A stretch of DNA of 22,767 bases. Origin: Dehalococcoidales bacterium (GTDB lineage Bacteria > Chloroflexota > Dehalococcoidia > Dehalococcoidales > UBA2162). The position numbers and the translations under genes were made by a program. This document shows positions 7,748-14,709 of this stretch, one piece after another (positions within the stretch are counted from its first letter, which is position 1; each line of letters starts with the position of its first letter). Under the pieces are notes generated by a model that was not told the DNA's origin, made no database searches, and saw only the letters and a list, made by a program, of their open reading frames with translations. The DNA lies in the NCBI GenBank assembly GCA_020343555.1, contig CP070800.1, positions 1,485,809 through 1,508,575 of the forward strand, written 5' to 3'.

Positions 7748-8546
7748 TTACAATCTTGACAGCAATAAAGAAATGTGGAATGAATGGGCGACGCTGCACG
7801 CCGGGAGTGAGTTTTATGATGTTGAAGATTTTAAAAACGAAAAGTGCTCCCTGTACCCAGTGGAGGTAGAGGAAATTGGCGATGTAAACGGGAAGTCTCT
7901 GCTGCACCTGATGTGCCACTTCGGCAAGGATACGTTGTCGTGGGCACGCCGTGGGGCCAAGGTGACCGGAGTGGACTTTTCGGATAATGCGATAGATATA
8001 GCCCGTTCGCTGGCTGGCGAATTGAAGCTTGATGCGGAATTTATTTGCTGCAACCTGTATGATCTTCCACAGAACCTGGATAGACAATTCGATATCGTTT
8101 ATACTTCCGCAGGCGTGCTGTGCTGGCTTCCCGATCTTGACGAGTGGGGATGCGTAATTGCGCAATTCCTCAAAAGCGGAGGTTTTTTCTATATCCTCGA
8201 AGGACACCCGTTTTTGAATATGCTGCTTGATGAAGATCCCAATGCCGTTGAACCGGAGATCTTACGTTCGTATTTCTATACTCCCGAACCGGAAATATAT
8301 CAATCTGAGAGTTCCTACACCGGGCAGCAAACCAGTAAGATCCATACCGGAAAAGAATGGACTCACAGTATAGGCGATATCGTAAACTCGCTTATATCCG
8401 CCGGACTCAGGATCGAGTTCCTGCATGAATTTCCCTATATCTTTTTCAACGCAATGCCCTATATGAAACAGGATAACCAGGGATCATGGAGAATTCCCGG
8501 TGATAAAATACCCCTGATTTTTACTTTAAAAGCTATGAAACCTTAG
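7740..8546 (+). CDS. Class I SAM-dependent methyltransferase, second type
   Basis: 268-residue methyltransferase. Motif I is an unusual LLHLMCHFGKD (54-64), typical of one common subfamily, with Asp79 (VTGVDFS) at the end of strand 2 and NLYDLP at 105-110. It differs clearly from the methyltransferase at 6524, so the pair was not made by simple duplication of a NUDIX-methyltransferase unit. The GTG start at 7740 lies inside the NUDIX gene, preceded by GGAAAG at 7730-7735. Last gene of the four-gene run; substrate unknown. Confidence 0.88.
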   Translation: MNNYNLDSNKEMWNEWATLHAGSEFYDVEDFKNEKCSLYPVEVEEIGDVNGKSLLHLMCHFGKDTLSWARRGAKVTGVDFSDNAIDIARSLAGELKLDAEFICCNLYDLPQNLDRQFDIVYTSAGVLCWLPDLDEWGCVIAQFLKSGGFFYILEGHPFLNMLLDEDPNAVEPEILRSYFYTPEPEIYQSESSYTGQQTSKIHTGKEWTHSIGDIVNSLISAGLRIEFLHEFPYIFFNAMPYMKQDNQGSWRIPGDKIPLIFTLKAMKP

Positions 8547-8564
8547 AAAACCTATAAAAAAGTT

Positions 8565-8658
8565 CCCTCTCCCCACTGCGGGAGAGGGTTAGGGTGAGGG
8601 AGCTACGCGTAAATCGTTTCTTTTCACCCTCACCTAACCTCTCCCATCAAGGGAGAGG
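8565..8658. repeat. Compound palindromic element at convergent gene ends
   Basis: The left hairpin pairs CCCTCTCCC (8565-8573) with GGGAGAGGG (8580-8588). The right hairpin pairs CCTCTCCC (8638-8645) with GGGAGAGG (8651-8658). The inner arms, about 8580-8600 and 8627-8645, are also complementary apart from two single-base gaps, so one large stem is an alternative. It lies between converging genes, where it could end transcription from both sides. No strong U-run is present. It resembles multi-copy intergenic repeats of related genomes (from memory). Confidence 0.65.
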
Positions 8659-8719
8659 AATGTTTTGGTTAATATTCGGTGACGTTAATCAGAGGTTCTC
8701 TCAATATTGACTACCAGGT

Positions 8720-9187
8720 TTATGCAGGCGGCCTTGGCGGCATGTCCCGTTTTTGCATCAGTTCTATAACGACTCCGCCGACTTTCCGGGCATCCATATA
8801 GGCATAAATGCCGCTGGCGTGATACATGGCGGGGATACCTTTGGCTTCGAGTTCGGCTACTTCTTCATCAAGGTTGTCGACCACATAGGCAATATGATTG
8901 GCGCCTTCACCGTGTTCGTCCATGCAGGTCTTGTTGAAGTTATCGCCTTCGACCGGTTCCGTGAGTTCCAGGGTAAGAGGTCCCAGGTCAAGCATTTTAA
9001 TTTTAATCTTCCAGGGCGGCGCATCGTCTTTGCCGTAGGTTGTCAGTCCGGCGATTTTTTCGCTGTCCAGGACATGGCCGGGATTGTCGTCAGTCGTTCC
9101 GCCGAGAGATTTGTAGAACTTTACGGCTTCATCCATGTTCTTTACAGAAAGTCCGACATGTCTTAATGTCCAGTTTTCAGTACCCAT
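8720..9187 (-). CDS. VOC (glyoxalase/dioxygenase fold) protein
   Basis: 155-residue vicinal-oxygen-chelate protein with two beta-alpha-beta-beta-beta modules. The four expected metal ligands are present: His10 (RHVGLSV), Glu74 (LTLELTE), His98 (ANHIAYVV) and Glu142 (GVVIELMQ). This is the set found in glyoxalase I and methylmalonyl-CoA epimerase-like enzymes, so a divalent-metal isomerase or lyase is likely. A Shine-Dalgarno AGGAGA sits about 7 nt before ATG 9187. It lies 74 bp downstream of the MFS gene on the same strand; a weak internal promoter may also drive it. Exact reaction unknown. Confidence 0.88.
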   Translation of the reverse strand: MGTENWTLRHVGLSVKNMDEAVKFYKSLGGTTDDNPGHVLDSEKIAGLTTYGKDDAPPWKIKIKMLDLGPLTLELTEPVEGDNFNKTCMDEHGEGANHIAYVVDNLDEEVAELEAKGIPAMYHASGIYAYMDARKVGGVVIELMQKRDMPPRPPA

Positions 9188-9223
9188 CGATTACTCTCCT
9201 ATCAGGATTTATTTTCAGTGTTC

Positions 9224-9252
9224 AGTGTAAGATATTCAAGGATAAAATACAA
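9224..9252 (-). promoter_or_regulatory. Possible promoter of the VOC gene
   Basis: On the minus strand TTGTAT (9252-9247) and TACACT (9229-9224) lie 17 bp apart. Both are four-of-six matches, so the call is weak. Confidence 0.35.
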
Positions 9253-9261
9253 AGATACCGG

Positions 9262-10470
9262 CTAATAACGCTTCGTGTCCTTGAGAAAGATGATGCCGAT
9301 AAGAGCTATAACAGCCATTCCCGACCAGAAGACAAACGGTAAGCGAGGATCGATATCAGCCAGGCTGTTGCCTACCGGTGGCGATACAATCTCTCCGACA
9401 CGTGATATGGTATGAATCAAGCCTATTGCCGTTCCCGCGTACCTTGCGGTGATCTCCCTTGTTTCCAACAGCATGGTCATCTGCAGTGCCATAAAGCCGT
9501 CGCGAACCATACCCGCCACAGCCATGGCGACCCAGACGTTACCACCGCTGCCAAGAGCGAGAATACCGACACCGACGGCGGTCATAAGCGTGGTAACGAA
9601 CAGCATAATTTTACGAGAACCGAGTTTGTCGGAGAGAAGGACGATAGGTAAAGTGAACAGGGTACTCAGCCCGTGGAACGTTGCCATCGCACTATCAGCG
9701 ATGGCGGCTTCCCATCCCATATCCCTGAGGTAAATAGGAAGGTAACCAAGCATCCCCTGGACGCAGCCTATCTGCCACATCACGACAGATCCCAGGATCC
9801 AGATACGCTTGATCTTAATCACTTTAAGAAGAGTTTCTTTGAACGAAACAGTGGCAACATTTTCTTCAGGTGTGTCTGCATGTTGAGGATCATTCCTGGT
9901 GAAATACCAGAGAATGCTGATGACTATAGAGGCTACCCCATATGAGATAAGAACGTTACGCCACCCGCCAAGAAGCGGTGATAGAATCGTTGCACTGATC
10001 ATCGAACTCAGGAGGAATCCGAGTCCCATACTCATCGAAAGGACGCCGTTTGCCAGTCCGAGGTGTTTACCGGGAAACCAGATCGTGCATGCCCGGATAA
10101 GGGCAGGTGAGGTGATTATCTGGAGAAGGCCGAAAACGAACATCGTTGCAGAAAGAGTTACAAAGCTGTCAGACATTCCCCGCAGTATTCCAGCTAATCC
10201 GGTAAGAAAGCATCCGACAATGAGTACCTTTCTGGTGCCGAACCGGTCGCCGAGGAATCCTCCCAACAGGATGACGAACATTCCGGAAAGAGGAATCATT
10301 CCCCAGATGACTCCTACTTGAACGAGATCGAGTCCAAGGTCGGTCGATATTTCCTTGAAAAGTACCGGCATACACATCTGGGGCATCGCGACGAATACGC
10401 AGCCTGTGAGTGCGATCATCGCCAGCATATTCCACCTGCTTTTCAACGTCGTGTTTTCGTCAATAATCAT
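9262..10470 (-). CDS. MFS transporter
   Basis: Major facilitator superfamily permease, about 400 residues with about 12 predicted membrane helices and the loop 2-3 motif GGFLGDRFGTRK (about residues 70-81). It resembles the CynX/NimT-like and oxalate/nitrate-type MFS groups, which carry anions or small organic acids; substrate not assignable. The reading frame extends to a TTG at 10500, but that codon lies in the T-run of a terminator hairpin, so ATG 10470 is preferred. No good Shine-Dalgarno is seen at either codon. The VOC protein downstream may process a transported compound (inference). Confidence 0.9.
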   Translation of the reverse strand: MIIDENTTLKSRWNMLAMIALTGCVFVAMPQMCMPVLFKEISTDLGLDLVQVGVIWGMIPLSGMFVILLGGFLGDRFGTRKVLIVGCFLTGLAGILRGMSDSFVTLSATMFVFGLLQIITSPALIRACTIWFPGKHLGLANGVLSMSMGLGFLLSSMISATILSPLLGGWRNVLISYGVASIVISILWYFTRNDPQHADTPEENVATVSFKETLLKVIKIKRIWILGSVVMWQIGCVQGMLGYLPIYLRDMGWEAAIADSAMATFHGLSTLFTLPIVLLSDKLGSRKIMLFVTTLMTAVGVGILALGSGGNVWVAMAVAGMVRDGFMALQMTMLLETREITARYAGTAIGLIHTISRVGEIVSPPVGNSLADIDPRLPFVFWSGMAVIALIGIIFLKDTKRY

Positions 10471-10503
10471 GTTCGTTTGAAGATCGATTCCTTTACACAA
10501 AAG

Positions 10504-10534
10504 AATGGGGCAGGTGTATCAGCCCGGCCCCATT
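10504..10534 (-). terminator. Intrinsic terminator after the PEPCK operon
   Basis: A perfect 8-bp stem AATGGGGC/GCCCCATT (10504-10511 with 10527-10534), with a 15-nt loop, is followed on the minus strand by CTTTTGTG. It sits 44 bp after the stop of the 10578 gene and separates that operon from the MFS gene. Confidence 0.65.
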
Positions 10535-10577
10535 TTCTCAGATATTGGAGAAAAAAGTCATTAGCATTACGGGTATA

Positions 10578-11285
10578 CTATTCTGTTTCCGTTTCCTGAG
10601 ATGGTTCCACATTCTCCGGTTCGGCTTCAGCTGAGGTTTCTTCCCCGATCGATTCTTCTTCGTCTTCCTGTTGCACCTGTTGAGGACGTTCCCGCAGCCA
10701 GCGGTTTATCTCATCCAGGGCAGGCGGGGCTACACTGAACACCTCGATATCCGACGGAAACTGAACGCGATGGTTTTCCCTGATAAAGAGAATAGCGGCG
10801 TTATCTTCACCCAGAGTTTCGTTTATTCGGTTCGCGATATGTTCATATCTCTTTTTGGATGCTTCCGCATACAAATCCGAGACAGTTTTGGCCACCTTGT
10901 TACTAATAAATCCCATCATAAAGTGGCGTTCCCAGTCCATTGTTTCCTCGGTCAGTTCTTCATCCTCAATAACCTCGAGTTTTGCACCCGACTGGCATCT
11001 CTCTTTGGTTATTTTACAGCTTAGAGGACTTAACTTTTCCATGATTTCGAGTCCCTCGTCACCGGATATCGTCACGGATTCATGGTAGACAAGATCAACG
11101 GTTCCCATTTTGGACTCAAGGTTCATGATAGTTTCCTGTACCTGCTTCCAGTACAATTCATATTTTTCCGCGTAGTCGGATGGTGCTCCCTCGTAGGTGT
11201 AGACAAGAGGGACAAGATACAGTTTCCTCTTGCCTTCATACTGCTTTGCTTCAGGTTTTTCTACCTGGCCCAGTTCATCAGTCAT
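10578..11285 (-). CDS. Unrecognised PEPCK-linked protein
   Basis: 235 residues, no family recognised. It has no signal peptide or membrane segment. Residues 20-200 look like a folded alpha/beta domain: YLVPLVYTYEG at 23-33, two Cys at 90 and 97, DWERHFMMGFI at 117-127, and a strand-like AAILFIRENHRVQFP at 163-177. Residues 201-235 form a Glu/Gln-rich acidic tail, probably disordered. The start lies 2 bp after the PEPCK stop, with AGAGGT inside the PEPCK end, so the two are translated together. A terminator follows. The tight coupling suggests it serves or regulates the carboxykinase, or shares its condition of need; this is inference. Confidence 0.8.
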   Translation of the reverse strand: MTDELGQVEKPEAKQYEGKRKLYLVPLVYTYEGAPSDYAEKYELYWKQVQETIMNLESKMGTVDLVYHESVTISGDEGLEIMEKLSPLSCKITKERCQSGAKLEVIEDEELTEETMDWERHFMMGFISNKVAKTVSDLYAEASKKRYEHIANRINETLGEDNAAILFIRENHRVQFPSDIEVFSVAPPALDEINRWLRERPQQVQQEDEEESIGEETSAEAEPENVEPSQETETE

Positions 11286-11287
11286 AA

Positions 11288-12883
11288 TTAACCTCTACTG
11301 AAAACTTTTCTTATATCAGGGTGAAGTTTTTCACCCAGTTCTGCTACTGATTCAAATCGTAATCTATCCAGTTCGGTCTGTTTTTCTACGAATTCTTCAC
11401 TCGAGAAAAGCTTCTCGGGATGAATGTAAATATCGTCTACCACACGGATAGCGGCAGGTATCTGGAAACCGATGGGTGAGTCCTTCCATTCTTCCAGACC
11501 ACCTCTGAACAGAGAATCGAGTATCCCCATCGTATGCTCGAGACTAATGTCCTGGTAATGTTCACCTTCACCGACACCTCCCGTGTTCAGAAGGTAGAAA
11601 TTCATGTCGGGGAGACCTTTGACAATGTTGTAAAAAATGTTAGCGTGTTCAGTCGGATCTCCGGCGATGAAAGGATCATAGAAAAACTCTCTCCTGATAG
11701 TTCCTGCTCTGGTGGGATCTCCTGCCGACGATTCCATCGCCTGTCCGAGTACCATTAAGGCAACCGCCTGTTCACAGGTTAGTTTTGATATCGCCGGGAT
11801 GAGGGGACCTCTGGTAAGAATCACCAGGTTATCGACTTTAGGTATATCAATATGGGGACTGGCGTGCATAAAATCTTTTCTCATAATGACCGCGCGTCCG
11901 TTTGAGGTTCTCTGGAAATTATAGAAATCGAAATCCCCGTCATCATCGACGTAGACGTTTTCATGGATCGTCTCAGGTTTGAGTAGTCCATAGAGTATCT
12001 CGGTCTGGTCACCGGCATTGACTGCTTCGGTCTTGACGAATATTCCTCCGGCTTCGAACCCGTGGAATGAACCATCAGGCATCAACGTTCCGCCGTCATC
12101 CTGGATCAGCCAGGATTTTTCGCTGCCTTTCTTGGCGAGGATCCTGCTGGTAGTAGTGGTCTTGCCGTTAGCGCTCAGGGCGATCAAGAGTGTTCTTACG
12201 GTACGGTAGTCACCGTGCACCGATTGAAGGTAATCTTCGCGACAGCCCGCGTGGAGGAATATTCCGCCTTTCCTTGTCTTTGCAGCCCAGTCTTCGGCTG
12301 CAAAGACACCTTTTTTGTATTCACCTATATAATTACCATTCCTGATGACCTTTACATAGCGACCGTCAGGCAGCATTGCGAGCCGGATAGTGATATCCTT
12401 TTGCGGTAGCGGTTTCGATGCATTGCTTTCGAATGAATCATCAGCGAAAAATACTATACGATAATCCGGTTCTACTTCCCTGTTAACCGGCCAGAAAAGG
12501 TTTCCTCCGCCGTAAGCGACATGTGCGAACCGCTCCGGGACGATAAGGCGGACAATCGGCCCCGTTTCAATATTACCGACTATCCTGTCTGTGCAGATCA
12601 ACATTTCTTTTGCCAGTACTTCCTCGCATTGTTTCAGAAGTTGTTCTTCATCGTCACCAAAAGGAGTGTCTACGCTGTTCTTCGTGAACATGGCCGATCT
12701 GGATGTCGGTTCGCTTTCAGCGACGTAATTCCCATAAACGGTCTTCTTTACACCGGGTTCCTTTTCAACCAGAATACGCATTTCATCAACGGCAGGATTT
12801 TCCGTGATACGACCTTCTTTTAATGCTTTTTCCCTGATTCTATCAAAAGTCGATATGAACTTCGATAGGTCGAATGAAGGCAT
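11288..12883 (-). CDS. pckA: Divergent ATP-type phosphoenolpyruvate carboxykinase
   Basis: PEPCK-fold enzyme that would interconvert oxaloacetate plus ATP with phosphoenolpyruvate, CO2 and ADP, joining the C4-acid pool to gluconeogenesis or anaplerosis. Numbering is from ATG 12883. The P-loop is ALSANGKTT at 235-243, against the usual GLSGTGKTT; the metal-binding kinase-2 motif IQDDGG is at 261-266; HAGC at 211-214 lies ahead of the P-loop as in the family. At 531 residues it has family length, but the unusual P-loop marks a divergent branch, so another phosphotransfer role is possible. ATG 12883 follows GGAGAGG, while the upstream in-frame ATG 12895 has no ribosome site. It leads a two-gene operon and diverges from the GNAT gene across a large palindrome. 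Confidence 0.85.
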   Translation of the reverse strand: MPSFDLSKFISTFDRIREKALKEGRITENPAVDEMRILVEKEPGVKKTVYGNYVAESEPTSRSAMFTKNSVDTPFGDDEEQLLKQCEEVLAKEMLICTDRIVGNIETGPIVRLIVPERFAHVAYGGGNLFWPVNREVEPDYRIVFFADDSFESNASKPLPQKDITIRLAMLPDGRYVKVIRNGNYIGEYKKGVFAAEDWAAKTRKGGIFLHAGCREDYLQSVHGDYRTVRTLLIALSANGKTTTTSRILAKKGSEKSWLIQDDGGTLMPDGSFHGFEAGGIFVKTEAVNAGDQTEILYGLLKPETIHENVYVDDDGDFDFYNFQRTSNGRAVIMRKDFMHASPHIDIPKVDNLVILTRGPLIPAISKLTCEQAVALMVLGQAMESSAGDPTRAGTIRREFFYDPFIAGDPTEHANIFYNIVKGLPDMNFYLLNTGGVGEGEHYQDISLEHTMGILDSLFRGGLEEWKDSPIGFQIPAAIRVVDDIYIHPEKLFSSEEFVEKQTELDRLRFESVAELGEKLHPDIRKVFSRG

Positions 12884-12942
12884 ATACCTCTCCATTTAGG
12901 TCGTTTTTATTAGTCGTTTCTCTTCAAGGAATGAGACGTTTT

Positions 12943-12974
12943 ATTATAACATTTATACGTGTAAGTGTTATAAT
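12943..12974. promoter_or_regulatory. 32-bp near-perfect palindrome with opposed TATAAT boxes
   Basis: Outer arms ATTATAACA (12943-12951) and TGTTATAAT (12966-12974) are perfect inverted repeats. Across the full 32 bp, 14 of 16 pairs match and both exceptions are T:G. Each end reads TATAAT outward: 12969-12974 towards the GNAT gene, 12948-12943 towards pckA. No good -35 boxes exist, and each would overlap the opposite -10, so the promoters probably compete or need a bound dimeric regulator. Confidence 0.7.
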
Positions 12975-13000
12975 CCGAGTTGAAACGGGAGTTCCAGTCA

Positions 13001-13489
13001 ATGATACGAAAGTGTACACCGGACGATAAGGAACGAATCTATTACATCATTAACGAAGCCGCCAAGAAATACGAAGGTGTGATACCGGAAGATAGATATC
13101 GCCAGCCTTATATGTCGATGGAAGAACTGGAAGCCGAAATGCAAAGAATGGAATTCGACGGCTGGGAAGAGAACTCTAGGCTGGTAGGCGTGATGGGTCT
13201 TGAGCCGGTGAAAGATACGACTCTTATCCGTCACGCATACGTGTTACCGGAATACCAGGGCCAGGGCACAGGAAGTAAGTTACTTGAAAACCTGAAGAAA
13301 ACGGTAAAAACTCCCGAACTACTTGTAGGTACCTGGGCCGATTCAAACTGGGCGATTAGTTTTTATAAGAAACATGGTTTTACGTTGAGAGAAGATAAAG
13401 ACGCTTTATTGAAAACGTACTGGGATTTACCAGCACGGCAGATAGAGACTTCAGTGGTACTTTCTTTAACAATAGGGGAGGAACAGTGA
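13001..13489 (+). CDS. GNAT family N-acetyltransferase
   Basis: About 162-residue GCN5-related acetyltransferase. The acetyl-CoA pyrophosphate loop is QGQGTG within a strand-turn-helix (VLPEYQGQGTGSKLLENL, about residues 83-100), and the C-terminal part has the NWAISFYKKHGF signature of the fold. The frame can begin at TTG 12980, but this coincides with the expected transcription start of the TATAAT at 12969-12974. ATG 13001 has GGGAG (12987-12991) 9 nt upstream and is chosen. It overlaps the next gene by 4 bp (GTGA). Acceptor substrate unknown. Confidence 0.88.
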   Translation: MIRKCTPDDKERIYYIINEAAKKYEGVIPEDRYRQPYMSMEELEAEMQRMEFDGWEENSRLVGVMGLEPVKDTTLIRHAYVLPEYQGQGTGSKLLENLKKTVKTPELLVGTWADSNWAISFYKKHGFTLREDKDALLKTYWDLPARQIETSVVLSLTIGEEQ

Positions 13490-14391
13490 CAGAAGATCAA
13501 CTATTACGGGAAGAATCATCCCGAGGAATAATCAGTGAAATAAACGAATTCATGAGGTCAAGCCCTCTGAACAGAATGCCCGGTGATAATGGGGTGAGGA
13601 TATTCAGCAAACCATTGGTAAGGTTTACCGGTGGTGATGATCGCTTTTTCGACGAATTAAAATCCATAATTTCACCCGAGCATCTAACTCCCAGGGAAAT
13701 CCTGGGGTTAACTTATCAGAAAAAACCGGATGAACTTCCGGATAAAATTGCCGTTATAAGCTGGATATTACCGATTATGGAGACTACTCGCAGGTCCAAT
13801 CGCAATGAAACTACCGGACCCAGCCGTTTCTGGTCGCACACCCGCTGGTTCGGCGAAAAGTTCAATAATGCTCTCCGGGAGTATGTAACGGATATTCTTA
13901 CTGAGATGGGGTATTTAGCGGTTGCTCCGGCACTTCAACCTTATTTCAAAATGAACTCTAATGAGAATGGTCTGTATACTAACTGGTCGGAACGTCATAT
14001 TGCCTTCGCGGCAGGGCACGGTACCTTTGGGCTTTCTGACGGATTTATTTCAGACAAAGGGATCGCTCATCGCTGTGGTAGCGTTGTAACCGATATGCCG
14101 TTGCCGGTAAGTCCGAGGACAGCAGAGGGGCCATATGACAATTGTCTCTTTTATTTCGATGGAAGTTGTAAGGTTTGTGCTTCCCGGTGCCCGGCGGGTG
14201 CGATAACGTCGAAGGGGCATGATAAAAACAGGTGTAGTGATTACCTGTACAATCTTGGCTATTCACCAAGAGAATTCGAAAAAGGGTATGATCTGAACAC
14301 AAGTGTCGCCGGGTGTGGTCTGTGCCAGACGAAAACACCTTGTGAGTATAGAATTCCTCTCAAGATACAAAAAAGCAGGAAAGAGAAGTAG
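13486..14391 (+). CDS. QueG-like iron-sulfur oxidoreductase
   Basis: 301 residues; resembles epoxyqueuosine reductase-like ferredoxin proteins of anaerobes. Cys228-x2-Cys231-x3-Cys235-Pro is a 4Fe-4S signature. Further cysteines at 220, 250, 277, 280 and 286 (CGLC, then C six residues later) would support a second cluster. The N-terminal part (about 80-200) has the R-x-WSHTRWFGEKFN and HIAFAAGHGTFGLSD segments of the QueG-type domain. It lacks the HEAT-repeat tail of classical QueG, and the family includes members of unknown redox role, so queuosine synthesis is only one option. GTG start preceded by GGGGAGG, overlapping the acetyltransferase stop. Confidence 0.8.
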   Translation: MTEDQLLREESSRGIISEINEFMRSSPLNRMPGDNGVRIFSKPLVRFTGGDDRFFDELKSIISPEHLTPREILGLTYQKKPDELPDKIAVISWILPIMETTRRSNRNETTGPSRFWSHTRWFGEKFNNALREYVTDILTEMGYLAVAPALQPYFKMNSNENGLYTNWSERHIAFAAGHGTFGLSDGFISDKGIAHRCGSVVTDMPLPVSPRTAEGPYDNCLFYFDGSCKVCASRCPAGAITSKGHDKNRCSDYLYNLGYSPREFEKGYDLNTSVAGCGLCQTKTPCEYRIPLKIQKSRKEK

Positions 14392-14429
14392 TTTGTACTT
14401 CTTACATTCCCATTACTCACGGATAAGGA

Positions 14430-14663
14430 TTAGAGTTCAGCTTCCAGAAGTGTAGTGGTATCCTGGACGCCCTGGACACCGCGGACTTCACTGACGACAA
14501 TCTTCGTCAGTTCATACAGGGTTTTAGCTTCAGCTACCGCTATCGCGTCCCACTGGCCGAAAACGAGCGTTACATCCACGACTCCCTGAGTAGCTCTAAT
14601 TTGTGATAATGCCTCTCCTTCAAGCCCCGGCACAAGTTTTATTAAAAGGTATCCTTTTGTCAT
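14430..14663 (-). CDS. Stand-alone Lrp/AsnC RAM ligand-binding domain
   Basis: 77 residues forming only the effector-binding/oligomerisation (RAM) domain of Lrp/AsnC regulators: GYLLIKLVPG, then GVVDVTLVFGQWDAIAVAEA with the conserved G-x-W-D turn, and a C-terminal T-T-T-L strand. The helix-turn-helix half is absent, as in known stand-alone RAM proteins that bind amino acids or modulate partners. It begins 46 bp from the mtaB end on the same strand, but a strong promoter lies in that gap and no Shine-Dalgarno is seen. Confidence 0.88.
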   Translation of the reverse strand: MTKGYLLIKLVPGLEGEALSQIRATQGVVDVTLVFGQWDAIAVAEAKTLYELTKIVVSEVRGVQGVQDTTTLLEAEL

Positions 14664-14671
14664 TGTACGGT

Positions 14672-14700
14672 ATTATATTCCTAATATCTTTCACTGGCAA
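14672..14700 (-). promoter_or_regulatory. Promoter giving a near-leaderless RAM-gene mRNA
   Basis: On the minus strand TTGCCA (14700-14695) and consensus TATAAT (14677-14672) lie 17 bp apart. The start should fall about 14664-14666, right at ATG 14663. Confidence 0.6.
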
Positions 14701-14709
14701 GACGGGAGG

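Noticed and set aside
8153..8165. CGTAATTGCGCAA, 13 bases shared with the parA promoter (1319-1331)
   Set aside because: It lies in the reading frame of a methyltransferase, lacks the GCAAATG half and has no neighbouring repeats; treated as chance.
10471..10500. N-terminal extension of the MFS protein from TTG 10500
   Set aside because: It falls in the T-rich tail of the upstream terminator and has no ribosome site.
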